The notes under the pieces were generated by a model. That model was not told the origin of the DNA. It made no database searches and saw only the letters and a program-made list of their open reading frames with translations. DNA of 47,921 nucleotides from positions 1,198 through 49,118 of the forward strand of contig DXWV01000045.1 in assembly GCA_019416685.1 (NCBI GenBank), in the 5' to 3' direction. The position numbers were made by a program, and so were the translations under genes. This stretch comes from Bacteroides sp. (lineage in GTDB: Bacteria > Bacteroidota > Bacteroidia > Bacteroidales > Bacteroidaceae). Positions within the stretch are counted from its first letter, which is position 1. Each line of letters begins with the position of its first letter. Shown here one piece after another: positions 7,196 to 15,703 of the stretch.

Positions 7196-8485
7196 TCAAT
7201 CCAGATAACTTGGTGATTTTTCGCCAATCATATCACGCAAAGTCTGCTTAACCATTCTCCATTGAGTAAACAGATCGTGTACAGGCTGGCTTTCGAGATC
7301 ATGCATCGGACTCTTGCAGAAGAATGACAACCAGGTCTGAATACCCGACATTCCGGCACGCATAGCCAGGTCACTGAACAATACAAGGTCAAGTGCGATA
7401 GGAGCAGCAAGAATAGAATCGCGACACAGGAAGTTTACTTTTATTTCCATCGGGTAACCCATCCATCCGAAAATGTCGATATTATCCCATGCTTCCTTAT
7501 TGTCTTTACGGGGTGGGTAGTAATTGATACGTACTTTATGATATACATCACCGTACAGATCAGGATATTTTTCAGGTTCGAAGATATTGTCAATTACAGA
7601 CAGCTTACTAACTTCTTTTGTTTTAAAGTTATCGGGATCATCGAGTACCTCGCCATCCCGGTTACCCAGAATATTAGTTGAGAACCATCCGCTCACACCA
7701 AGCATACGGGTTTTGAACATCGGGGCCAAAACAGTTTTCATCAAAGTCTGCCCGCTCTTGAAATCTTTACCGGAGATAGGCACATTCATCTTTTTAGAGA
7801 ATTCCCACATAGCAGGAGTGTCTACGCATAAGTTAGGAGCACCCATGATGAACGGAGCACCTTCTGCGATAGCAGCATAAGCGTAACACATACTTGGAGA
7901 AATAGCGTTCGTGTTATTTTCCTTCATTGCTTTTTCCAAAGCGGCAAGTGACATATGTTCATCCGACAGAGGAATATAAATCTCAGTACTTGCAGCCCAC
8001 AACACAGCAATACGTTCGCAATTGTTAGCAGCTTTGAAGTCGCGGATATCTTTGCGCAGTTGTTCTACCATTTCCCAACGCGTAGCGGCCTGTTTAATGT
8101 GGGTACCATTCAAACGTTTTGCCCAATTATGATCAAAAGCAGCAGGCATCGGCTTGATAGTCTCCAATTCATCTTTCACTCCATTCAAATCTTTTTCCTT
8201 CAAAACCTCAGCATACATAGCAGCTTCATAGGCGTTGTCAGGGAAAATATCCCAGCCACCAAATACAATGTCGTTCAAATTAGCTAAAGGCACAATGTCT
8301 TTGATAAGTTTTTCCTCGTTGTTTTCCATACGCATTGTTGCCATTTCTGCGATAGAGCCTATTGGTTTTGCCAATCCCTTGCGAGAAGCCAGTGTTCCTG
8401 TAATCATAGTGGTAGCAACTGCGCCACCAACGCCTACCACCAACACGCCGAGACGGCCTGATGCCGGTTTAATTTCTTGTTCCAT
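7196..8485 (-). CDS. ino1: Inositol-1-phosphate synthase
   Basis: 429 residues. It converts glucose-6-phosphate to myo-inositol-1-phosphate with NAD, the first step to inositol lipids. Visible: N-terminal dinucleotide fold LGVLVVGVGGAVATT (residues 11-25); the TNAISPSMCYAYAAIAEGAPFI and DFKSGQTLMKTVLAPM region typical of the family; GWFSTNILGNRDG; and C-terminal KVNFLCRDSILAAPIALDL. The length fits the short bacterial type. A -7 box lies 33 bases upstream (8518-8525), with a long 700-base divergent region to aspT. Its product feeds the phosphotransferase encoded two genes downstream. Confidence 0.95.
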   Translation of the reverse strand: MEQEIKPASGRLGVLVVGVGGAVATTMITGTLASRKGLAKPIGSIAEMATMRMENNEEKLIKDIVPLANLNDIVFGGWDIFPDNAYEAAMYAEVLKEKDLNGVKDELETIKPMPAAFDHNWAKRLNGTHIKQAATRWEMVEQLRKDIRDFKAANNCERIAVLWAASTEIYIPLSDEHMSLAALEKAMKENNTNAISPSMCYAYAAIAEGAPFIMGAPNLCVDTPAMWEFSKKMNVPISGKDFKSGQTLMKTVLAPMFKTRMLGVSGWFSTNILGNRDGEVLDDPDNFKTKEVSKLSVIDNIFEPEKYPDLYGDVYHKVRINYYPPRKDNKEAWDNIDIFGWMGYPMEIKVNFLCRDSILAAPIALDLVLFSDLAMRAGMSGIQTWLSFFCKSPMHDLESQPVHDLFTQWRMVKQTLRDMIGEKSPSYLD

Positions 8486-8517
8486 TTCTGTTGTTTTAGA
8501 TAAATTAAAATTGCCTA

Positions 8518-8545
8518 CAAAGTTAGGCTCTACTCCATACTCAAA
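8518..8545 (-). promoter_or_regulatory. Promoter of inositol-1-phosphate synthase gene
   Basis: On the minus strand, TTTG (8542-8545) and TAACTTTG (8518-8525) are 16 bases apart. The -7 box is perfect, the spacing a little short. The predicted start lies about 25 bases before the ATG. Confidence 0.55.
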
Positions 8546-9192
8546 GAAGTTCTAATAGTCGGATTAATTGTCCCATTTGGTGTATTATCCTATTTACAAG
8601 CTCATATAGAGGATAATACACAGATCATATTCATTTATGACGAATAAATTTAAAATATATCTGATAACGAAATATGATATAGCACAGAACTTAAAAACAA
8701 GATTGGTATAGAATTTTATCAGCTTTTTTTCTTACACCTCAAAAGAGAGGATTCATATTCCACCAGGACTTTTTGTCAAAGCTTATAAATCTTCTTTGGG
8801 TTGTTCGTAGAGAATCGACCTGATCTCCGTAGAGAAACAACCCGATCTTCGTAGAGTTTCGACCCGTTCCTCTACGAAAAAAAACAGATATTCATAGACA
8901 CCTGACAATCAATAATTTAACCGAGCAAGAACTTGTTATCTTTTTTTATCAAAAAAGTATCACATTTTCCTATTACCAAGCAGCATGTATAGATCTGAAA
9001 TAATTACATCAGCAATAAGTAAAAGAGAGATTATTTTATAGGATACGACAACGTATACTCTTGCTAAATTGAAAAAGATGACAGAAAGTTTAACATGCTA
9101 AAACAGGGTTTTAACAAAACACTTTCCATTGAATGCTGTTGTATTAAACAATAAACGAACAAAATAGAGATATAAACCTAAACAACTTAATT
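8546..9192. other. Long divergent intergenic region (ino1 / aspT)
   Basis: About 650 bases with no convincing gene on either strand. Apart from the 22-bp array at 8806-8877 it holds AT-rich sequence. A 19-codon frame at 9095-9154 is too weak to call. The aspT promoter should lie in the last 100 bases, but no clear TAnnTTTG was found. The leader just before the aspT ATG (AACTTAATTATGGAA) is repeated before aspD. Confidence 0.5.
8806..8877. repeat. Three 22-bp tandem units closed by an inverted half unit
   Basis: Units start at 8806, 8828 and 8850, each beginning CGTAGAG and continuing with TCGACC-like and GATCT-like words. At 8871-8877 the sequence TCTACG closes the array as the inverse of CGTAGA, so unit 3 can fold as a hairpin (CGTAGAG with CTCTACG). 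GGGTTGTT (8798-8805) also pairs with AACAACCC inside unit 2. Confidence 0.75.
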
Positions 9193-10887
9193 ATGGAATG
9201 GATTATAAATCAACTAAGAGAGCACCCCGAACTGGCTATCTTCCTGACACTTTTCGCGGGATTCTGGATAGGCCGACTAAAAATAGGTAAATTCTCCCTC
9301 GGCACAGTGACCAGTGTACTGCTGGTGGGTGTACTGGTTGGACAATTGAACATCACGGTAGACGGTCCGATGAAAGCTGTGTTTTTTCTGCTTTTTCTTT
9401 TTGCCGTAGGCTATAAAGTAGGCCCACAATTCTTTCGCGGATTGAAGAAAGACGGTTTACCACAAGTAGGATTTGCCGTATTAATGTGTATCGTCAGCCT
9501 TGTATCCGCCTGGGCACTTGCCAAAATAATGGGTTATCACGTAGGTGAAGCTGCCGGATTACTCGCCGGTTCACAAACCATCTCTGCCGTTATTGGTGTA
9601 GCAGAAGACACCATCAACGGACTTAGTATCAGCGATGCACAAAAATCAACTTTCATCAATGCTATTCCTGTGGCTTATGCTGTTACTTACATTTTTGGTA
9701 CAGCCGGTTCTGCCTGGATCCTGGCTTCACTGGGACCGAAATTTCTCGGTGGATTGGAAAAGGTTAAAGCTGATTGTAAAGAACTGGAATCTAAAATGGG
9801 GAGTTCGGAAGCAGACGAACCGGGCTTCGCTCCTGCTCTGCGTCCCGTCGTATTCCGTGCTTACCAGATAACCAATGAATGGTTCGGAAAAGGAAAACGT
9901 GTCACTGATCTTGAAAGTTACTTGTACGAACAAGGAAAGCGTCTCTTTGTAGAACGCGTTCGCCAAGGGGGAATTATAAAAGAGGTTACTCCCAATCTCA
10001 TTCTGAAAGAGAATGACGAAGTAGTACTCAGTGGCCGCCGCGAATTCGTGATAGGTGAAGAAGACTGGATAGGGCCTGAGGTAATAGATGCACAATTACT
10101 CGACTTTCCTGCCGAGACACTGCCGGTAATGATCACACGCAAAACATTTGCCGGAGAAACAATAAATACCATCCGGGCACAGAAATGCATGCATGGAGTG
10201 AGTATTCGCAGCATCAAACGTGCAGGTATCAATGTCCCGGTAATGGCACAAACCGTGGTAGATGCAGGTGATATGCTCGAACTCACTGGTATGAAACGTG
10301 AAGTAGAACTTGCTGCCAAACAAATGGGATACGTAGATCGTCCGACCAATCAAACAGATATGATATTCGTTGGTCTGGGTATCCTCATCGGAGGTTTAGT
10401 AGGTGCATTAACCATCCATTTGGGAGGTATCCCAATAAGTCTATCTACCAGTGGAGGGGCACTTATTGCAGGTTTGCTCTTTGGATGGCTTCGAAGCAAG
10501 CACCCCACTTTCGGAGGTATCCCCGAGCCCTCTTTATGGGTATTGAATAATGTAGGTCTGAATATGTTTATTGCCGTTGTAGGTATTGCTGCCGGACCAA
10601 GTTTTGTCACCGGATTCAAAGAAGTTGGTGCCAGCCTTTTTATTGTTGGTGCACTGGCTACGGCCATTCCGCTTATCAGCGGATTGCTGATGGGAAGATA
10701 CCTGTTCAAATTCCACCCTGCATTAACATTGGGATGTACCGCCGGAGCAAGAACTACCACAGCAGCACTGGGAGCTGTGCAAGATGCAGTTGAGAGTGAA
10801 ACACCTGCACTGGGATATACTGTGACCTATGCTGTAGGTAACACACTACTTATTATATGGGGAGTATTTATTGTGCTGATGATGTGA
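9193..10887 (+). CDS. aspT: Aspartate:alanine antiporter (AAE transporter family)
   Basis: 564 residues with the domain order of the AAE family. The N-terminal half has about five membrane segments (LAIFLTLFAGFWIGRLKIGKF, then LLAGSQTISAVIGVAEDTI). A cytoplasmic middle, about residues 205-385, carries two TrkA-C-like domains (KEVTPNLILKENDEVVLSGR; GDMLELTGMKREVE). The C-terminal half has more membrane segments (LTLGCTAGARTTTAALGAVQD, a repeat of the first half's gate region). AspT swaps external aspartate for internal alanine in the inner membrane. The aspartate decarboxylase gene follows, so the pair can create a proton-motive force and use up protons. A 281-base gap containing a palindrome array separates the two. 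Confidence 0.92.
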   Translation: MEWIINQLREHPELAIFLTLFAGFWIGRLKIGKFSLGTVTSVLLVGVLVGQLNITVDGPMKAVFFLLFLFAVGYKVGPQFFRGLKKDGLPQVGFAVLMCIVSLVSAWALAKIMGYHVGEAAGLLAGSQTISAVIGVAEDTINGLSISDAQKSTFINAIPVAYAVTYIFGTAGSAWILASLGPKFLGGLEKVKADCKELESKMGSSEADEPGFAPALRPVVFRAYQITNEWFGKGKRVTDLESYLYEQGKRLFVERVRQGGIIKEVTPNLILKENDEVVLSGRREFVIGEEDWIGPEVIDAQLLDFPAETLPVMITRKTFAGETINTIRAQKCMHGVSIRSIKRAGINVPVMAQTVVDAGDMLELTGMKREVELAAKQMGYVDRPTNQTDMIFVGLGILIGGLVGALTIHLGGIPISLSTSGGALIAGLLFGWLRSKHPTFGGIPEPSLWVLNNVGLNMFIAVVGIAAGPSFVTGFKEVGASLFIVGALATAIPLISGLLMGRYLFKFHPALTLGCTAGARTTTAALGAVQDAVESETPALGYTVTYAVGNTLLIIWGVFIVLMM

Positions 10888-10987
10888 CAACTTAACAATT
10901 GGCACATTCGTAAATTAGAATCAATTGAAAAATGTGATTGATAGATTATCTGAATGCTAAAATCTGACTTACTCGTTTTCACTCTAT

Positions 10988-11071
10988 AAAAGTACGTATT
11001 TAATACATTGTTAAAATGCATATTAACAGCATGTTAAATACGTATTCTTATACTGTAAAAGAACGTACTTT
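10988..11071. repeat. TACGTA palindrome array, 4 x 23 bp
   Basis: 84 bases with palindromic centres at 10993 (TACGTA), 11016 (ATGCAT), 11039 (TACGTA) and 11062 (AACGTA), exactly 23 bases apart. It aligns without gaps to 46344-46427. It lies between aspT and aspD. Confidence 0.75.
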
Positions 11072-11168
11072 CGTAGTAGATAAATCGTTTTATTGAAAGT
11101 GTTAAAAATAACACTCATAAAGGTTTTCACTTGATCCGGAAATTGTTTATATTAAACCAAACTTAATT

Positions 11169-12809
11169 ATGGAAAAGAAATCAAATGGCACAGCCATAAC
11201 CAAAAATTTTGCAAAAAAGATGGAGGGCATCAGTCCCTTTGAATTAAAAAACCGCCTGATCGACATGGCGGATGAGAGCGTAAAGAGAATGGCTCACACA
11301 ATGTTAAATGCCGGACGTGGTAACCCAAACTGGATTGCCACAGAACCTCGTGAAGCATTCTTTCTGTTAGGGAAATTCGGGCTCAGTGAATGTACCCGCA
11401 TTTCCTCCCTTCCTGAAGGGATAGCCGGTATCCCGCAAAAAGACGGGATTGCCGCACGTTTTGAGGCCTTTCTGAAAGACAATGTTAAAGAGTCGGGTTC
11501 CAGATTATTAAAAGACAGTTATAACTATCTGCTCATGGAACATGCAGCAGATCCGGATACCCTTGTTCACGAATGGGCAGAAGCCGTCATTGGTGACCAA
11601 TATCCTGTTCCCGACCGTATCTTACATTTCACCGAACTCCTTGTACAAGATTATCTGGCACAGGAATTATGTGACCGCCGCCCCCCGAAAGGAACTTTTG
11701 ACCTTTTTGCTACCGAAGGCGGAACAGCGGGTATGTGCTATCTTTTTGACTCTTTACAAGAAAACTTTTTACTGAATCAGGGAGACAACATTGCTCTCCT
11801 GGTCCCGGTATTCACACCTTATTTAGAAATTCCGGAACTACGCCGATACCAGTTCAATGTCACCGAAATCTCAGCCGATAAGATGACGGACGATGGATTA
11901 CATACCTGGCAATATAAAGATGAGGACATTGATAAACTGAAAGATCCGAAAATCAAAGCACTCTTTATTACCAATCCAAGCAATCCCCCCAGCTACTCAC
12001 TGAGTCCGGAGACTGCTGCACGTATTGTCAACATAGTAAAGAATGATAATCCGAATCTAATGATTATCACCGATGATGTATACGGAACATTCATCCCTCA
12101 TTTCCGTTCACTTATGGCGGAGCTGCCACACAATACTCTATGCGTATACTCTTTCTCAAAATACTTTGGAGCAACCGGATGGAGGCTTGCTGTCATAGCC
12201 CTGCATGAGGATAATATCTATGATAAAATGATAGCGCGCCTGCCGGAAGAGCAGAAAGCAATATTAAATAAACGTTATTCCAGTCTTGATCTTCATCCAG
12301 AAAAGATGAAGTTTATCGATCGCATGGTAGCAGACAGCCGTCAGGTGGCATTGAACCATACCGCCGGACTTTCATTACCACAACAGATGCAGATGAGTTT
12401 ATTCTCTGCCTTTTCCCTACTCGATAAAGGTGATTATTATAAAACAAAGATGCAGAATATTATTCGCCGTCGCTTGAATGCATTGTGGGACAATACCGGT
12501 TTCTCATTGGTAGAAGATCCTTTACGTGCCGGATATTATTCGGAAATCGATATGCTCGTATGGGCACATAAATTTTACGGAGAAGAGTTTGTAGCCTATC
12601 TGAAAAAGACCTACAATCCGTTGGATATAGTATTTCGCCTGGCCAACGAAACCTCACTCGTTTTACTGAATGGCGGTGGGTTTGCCGGTCCGAAATGGAG
12701 TGTCCGCGTTTCTCTTGCCAATCTTAATGAAGCCGATTATGTGACAATCGGAAAAGGAATTAAGAGAATACTGGAGGAATATTATAAACAGTGGACAGTG
12801 GACAATTGA
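11169..12809 (+). CDS. aspD: Aspartate 4-decarboxylase (PLP-dependent)
   Basis: 546 residues, close to the 530-540 of known AspD enzymes, which beta-decarboxylate L-aspartate to L-alanine and CO2 and have some transaminase activity. It is a fold-type I PLP enzyme. Visible: FDLFATEGGTAGMCYLF near residue 178, ALFITNPSNPPSYSLSPE near residue 268, MIITDDVYGTF (PLP-ring Asp and Tyr) and the Schiff-base lysine in SFSKYFGATGWR near residue 331. It pairs with aspT. Odd feature: the last codons (QWTVDN and the stop) lie inside the repeat at 12789-12898, so the C-terminal tail was supplied by the repeat. Confidence 0.94.
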   Translation: MEKKSNGTAITKNFAKKMEGISPFELKNRLIDMADESVKRMAHTMLNAGRGNPNWIATEPREAFFLLGKFGLSECTRISSLPEGIAGIPQKDGIAARFEAFLKDNVKESGSRLLKDSYNYLLMEHAADPDTLVHEWAEAVIGDQYPVPDRILHFTELLVQDYLAQELCDRRPPKGTFDLFATEGGTAGMCYLFDSLQENFLLNQGDNIALLVPVFTPYLEIPELRRYQFNVTEISADKMTDDGLHTWQYKDEDIDKLKDPKIKALFITNPSNPPSYSLSPETAARIVNIVKNDNPNLMIITDDVYGTFIPHFRSLMAELPHNTLCVYSFSKYFGATGWRLAVIALHEDNIYDKMIARLPEEQKAILNKRYSSLDLHPEKMKFIDRMVADSRQVALNHTAGLSLPQQMQMSLFSAFSLLDKGDYYKTKMQNIIRRRLNALWDNTGFSLVEDPLRAGYYSEIDMLVWAHKFYGEEFVAYLKKTYNPLDIVFRLANETSLVLLNGGGFAGPKWSVRVSLANLNEADYVTIGKGIKRILEEYYKQWTVDN

Positions 12810-12898
12810 CAGTGGACAATTGACAGTGGACAGTGGACAATGGACAGTTACTATACAGTATTACAGCGCAGCTAACTGTCAATTGTCAACTGTCAATT
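12789..12898. repeat. Hairpin built from GACAGTG/GACAATT words
   Basis: The left side repeats GTGGACA and ATTGACA words. The right side (about 12873-12898) carries the complements AACTGTC, AATTGTC, AACTGTC. The centre is ATTACAGCGCAGC (12860-12872). It lies between convergent aspD and the kinase gene, probably works as a two-way terminator, and contains both stop codons. Confidence 0.75.
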
Positions 12899-14185
12899 AA
12901 ATAACATTCTGAATCTTGTCCACCCGTCTGCATACGTACGAAGTGAGAACGAACATCCGTGACGCATCAGGACTTCACGGATAAATATCAGGCCGATTCC
13001 CTGCCCGTTCGGCTTGGTAGAAAAGAAGGGACTGAAGAGTTTAGCTTCAGTCTCTTTTGTTATACCTTTACCATTATCTGCCACCTCAATCCCTCCCGGG
13101 GAGTAAGTACGTATCTTGATTTCTCCATTCTGTTCAATACTCTCAGCCGCATTCTTTATGATGTTTACCAATACCTGTTCAAATAAAGCAACGTCAAGTC
13201 TCACTTCTCCCAGCTCCTCATCAATATCCAGAGTTATGGTAATATTACGGTCGGCACACATACCTTCCATAAAACGTTTACAAGAGAATACAAGATCATT
13301 GAGATTAACCGGTAGCAGATGAGGTTCAGGTATTTTTACTACATCTGCAAAACGGGTAATAAAACGGCTCATAGAGAAACAACGGTCTGTACATACCCGC
13401 ATCACCTCACAGATATCCTCCATTCCTTCCGACTCGGAAAGTGCCTGTTCTACGGTATCCAACGTAGAAGTAATACCTGCAGTTGTATTGTTCACTTCAT
13501 GCGCAATCATACGAATCACTTTCTCATATGCCTTTTTCTCAGCTTTCATCACTTCATCCGTCAGGCTTTCTATCAGAAAGAATGGATGCTGGAATCCCCG
13601 GTCGATAAATGAAGAATGCGTACATTTATAAATATTCGAGTCATTCAAACGAACAGTTACCGTCTCTCCCTTAGCAACGCGCCCCAACTCCATAGCCAAC
13701 GGAGAATCAATAGCAATCAGTTTTTTCCCCTGAGCCTCTTCGGGACGAACACCCAGCATTTTAATTGCCATCGGATTTAGTTGCGATATCTCATCATCAA
13801 GGGTAGTAATAATCACTCCCATCGGAGAAGCGTTAATCATCAGATCGAGGAAATGGTTCTGTTCTCGAAGCCGGAGACGTTCATTCTTTAACTGCTCCAT
13901 CATCCTATTGAAAACATTTACCACGCGATCGGCCTCATACTGCCCAACAAGAGTCAAACGACTGCTGAAATCCTGTTCACGTAATAGCTCCATACCACTA
14001 CCAATCGTGTCCAATGGTTTTATAATCTTTCGATAAAATAAAATTAAATATACCACCAAAAAAATGATTAGGACTTCCGAAATATATAACAAAGGTTTAT
14101 ATACCCATCCGCCAAAGTAAAGTATCACTCCACCCAAAGCAGCCAGAAAGAGAGCCAGTATAAAAAAATATCCTTTTAGACGCAC
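12893..14185 (-). CDS. Sensor histidine kinase (NtrB/NtrY-like)
   Basis: 430 residues. Two membrane helices (about 5-25 and 32-50) with almost no periplasmic loop, a HAMP-like linker (IIKPLDTIGSGMELL), and a PAS domain from about residue 110 (FLDLMINASPMGVIITTLDDEI). The phosphoacceptor His is at about 229 in MIAHEVNNTTAGI, and the ATPase domain has NIIKNAAES, VADNGKGI and NGQGIGL. It starts with GTG (14183-14185). No ATG is nearby. It follows the sigma-54 activator gene, so the two form a two-component pair. The lack of a sensory loop suggests that it senses the membrane or cytoplasm. The gene is bracketed by hairpin repeats whose loops are related. Confidence 0.93.
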   Translation of the reverse strand: MRLKGYFFILALFLAALGGVILYFGGWVYKPLLYISEVLIIFLVVYLILFYRKIIKPLDTIGSGMELLREQDFSSRLTLVGQYEADRVVNVFNRMMEQLKNERLRLREQNHFLDLMINASPMGVIITTLDDEISQLNPMAIKMLGVRPEEAQGKKLIAIDSPLAMELGRVAKGETVTVRLNDSNIYKCTHSSFIDRGFQHPFFLIESLTDEVMKAEKKAYEKVIRMIAHEVNNTTAGITSTLDTVEQALSESEGMEDICEVMRVCTDRCFSMSRFITRFADVVKIPEPHLLPVNLNDLVFSCKRFMEGMCADRNITITLDIDEELGEVRLDVALFEQVLVNIIKNAAESIEQNGEIKIRTYSPGGIEVADNGKGITKETEAKLFSPFFSTKPNGQGIGLIFIREVLMRHGCSFSLRTYADGWTRFRMLFN

Positions 14186-14189
14186 GATA

Positions 14190-14318
14190 AATAGTGATTA
14201 GTGAATTAGCGATAAGTGATTAGTGAATTAGCGATAAGTGATTAGTGGTTAGTGGGCTGCGCTATAATCCGCATGGCACTAATCACTTATCACTAACCAC
14301 TCATCACTAATTACTAAT
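14190..14318. repeat. Hairpin built from AGTGATTAGTG words
   Basis: The left side repeats GTGATTAGTGAATTAGCGATA. The right side (about 14277-14318) carries the complements CTAATCACTTATCACTAACC. The loop contains GCTGCGCTATAAT (14256-14268), the reverse complement, with one change, of the loop at 12860-12872. It supplies the activator's stop codon. Confidence 0.75.
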
Positions 14319-15660
14319 AATTGATTCCATATTTTTCCAGTCTCCGGTAGAGAGCAGCCCGGCTAATACCAAGTGCAGTAGCTACCTGACTGAGATTTCC
14401 TTTACAACGTTCCAAAGTATGCAAAATGGTCTGACGCTCTATTTCATCCAGTGTCATTCCGGCAAGCGAAGTACCAGTTGCCTTCAGATCATCCTGTCGA
14501 AGATACTGCGCATCAAAGTCCGAAGCATCAAGAATGGCTTTCCCACTGACCAGTATGGTACGCTCCACCAAATTTTTTAATTCACGTATATTACCCGGGA
14601 AAGGCAGACGGCTAAGAAACTGAAGTGCATCAGCTGAGAATTCAGTACGGGGCAAATTATTAGCTTCGGCCTGACGATCGGCAAAGTGACGGGCAAGTAA
14701 CGGAATATCTCCCCGCCTCTCACGCAAAGCCGGAAGCTTAACTGTTATAAGATTGATACGATAGAATAAATCTTCCCGAAAAGTATGTTCACTTACCATC
14801 TTACGCAAATCGGCATTGGTAGCAGATACCACCCGGATGTCAGTCTTACGGGGACGGCTATCACCCAAAACTTCAAACGTCTGGTCTTGTAGGACACGAA
14901 GTAACTTCACTTGACAGGAAGGGTCCAGATCTCCTATTTCATCCAAGAATATAGTACCTTTATTTGCCATTTCAAAACGTCCGATACGATCGGCACTGGC
15001 ATCGGTAAATGCACCCTTCTTATGACCAAACATCTCACTCTCAAACAAGCTTTGAGAAATTCCACCCAAATTTACCTTGATAAATGGCTGTTTTGCGCGT
15101 TGGCTATTTATATGAATGGCTTCGGCTATTAATTCTTTACCTGTTCCGCTTTCCCCGGTAATCAGAACAGAAGCATTGGTACGGGCAATACGGGCAATGG
15201 TATTCAAAACATCTGTTAACTCCTGACTCTTACCGATAATATGATCGCGCTTCAAAGCATCACTCTGCTCTTGTGGTACTTCTGTAGATGCAGCAGTCAG
15301 CTCCAACGCTGTTTCAATTCGTTGCAACAAGGCAGCATTATTCCAGGGCTTTGTTATAAAATCAAAAGCTCCTGCCTGCATTCCCTGTACAGCCAATTGA
15401 ATACTTCCCCATGCGGTCATCAGAATTACCGGAACATCAGGACAGAATATTTTCACTTGTCTGAGCAAAATCAATCCCTCTTCCCCTGTTGTGGAAAGCG
15501 TAAAGTTCATATCCATCAAGATGAGGGAGGGAGCTTCGGAACGTACTACATCCATAGCCTCACGAGGTCCGGGAACTGTTTGCACCTGATAACCGGCACG
15601 TTTTAACATAAAACTGAGAGAAGAACGAACAGCACTGTCGTCGTCAATGATCAATATCAT
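14314..15660 (-). CDS. Sigma-54-dependent response regulator (NtrC family)
   Basis: 448 residues in three parts. A receiver domain holds D6-D8, phospho-acceptor D50 in LILMD and K in FITKPWN. An AAA+ domain has Walker A GESGTGKE near 168, GTIFLDEIGDLD as Walker B and FREDLFYRINLI. A Fis-type HTH lies at the C-terminus (NLSQVATALGISRAALYRRLEK). The sigma-54 contact loop reads GAFTDA instead of GAFTGA. It lies behind tolC with a 43-base gap and before the kinase gene. Likely target (inference): the three palindrome plus sigma-54-like promoters at tolC, the ABC ATPase and hlyD. Since tolC is upstream in the same unit, the regulator would control its own expression. Confidence 0.94.
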   Translation of the reverse strand: MILIIDDDSAVRSSLSFMLKRAGYQVQTVPGPREAMDVVRSEAPSLILMDMNFTLSTTGEEGLILLRQVKIFCPDVPVILMTAWGSIQLAVQGMQAGAFDFITKPWNNAALLQRIETALELTAASTEVPQEQSDALKRDHIIGKSQELTDVLNTIARIARTNASVLITGESGTGKELIAEAIHINSQRAKQPFIKVNLGGISQSLFESEMFGHKKGAFTDASADRIGRFEMANKGTIFLDEIGDLDPSCQVKLLRVLQDQTFEVLGDSRPRKTDIRVVSATNADLRKMVSEHTFREDLFYRINLITVKLPALRERRGDIPLLARHFADRQAEANNLPRTEFSADALQFLSRLPFPGNIRELKNLVERTILVSGKAILDASDFDAQYLRQDDLKATGTSLAGMTLDEIERQTILHTLERCKGNLSQVATALGISRAALYRRLEKYGINY

Positions 15661-15703
15661 AAGCGTGTGTTTTTATGATCGCAAAAATAAGAATAAATAA
15701 TGA

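Noticed and set aside
9095..9154. 19-codon leader peptide before aspT
   Set aside because: It holds no run of Asp or Ala codons and no attenuator hairpin follows.
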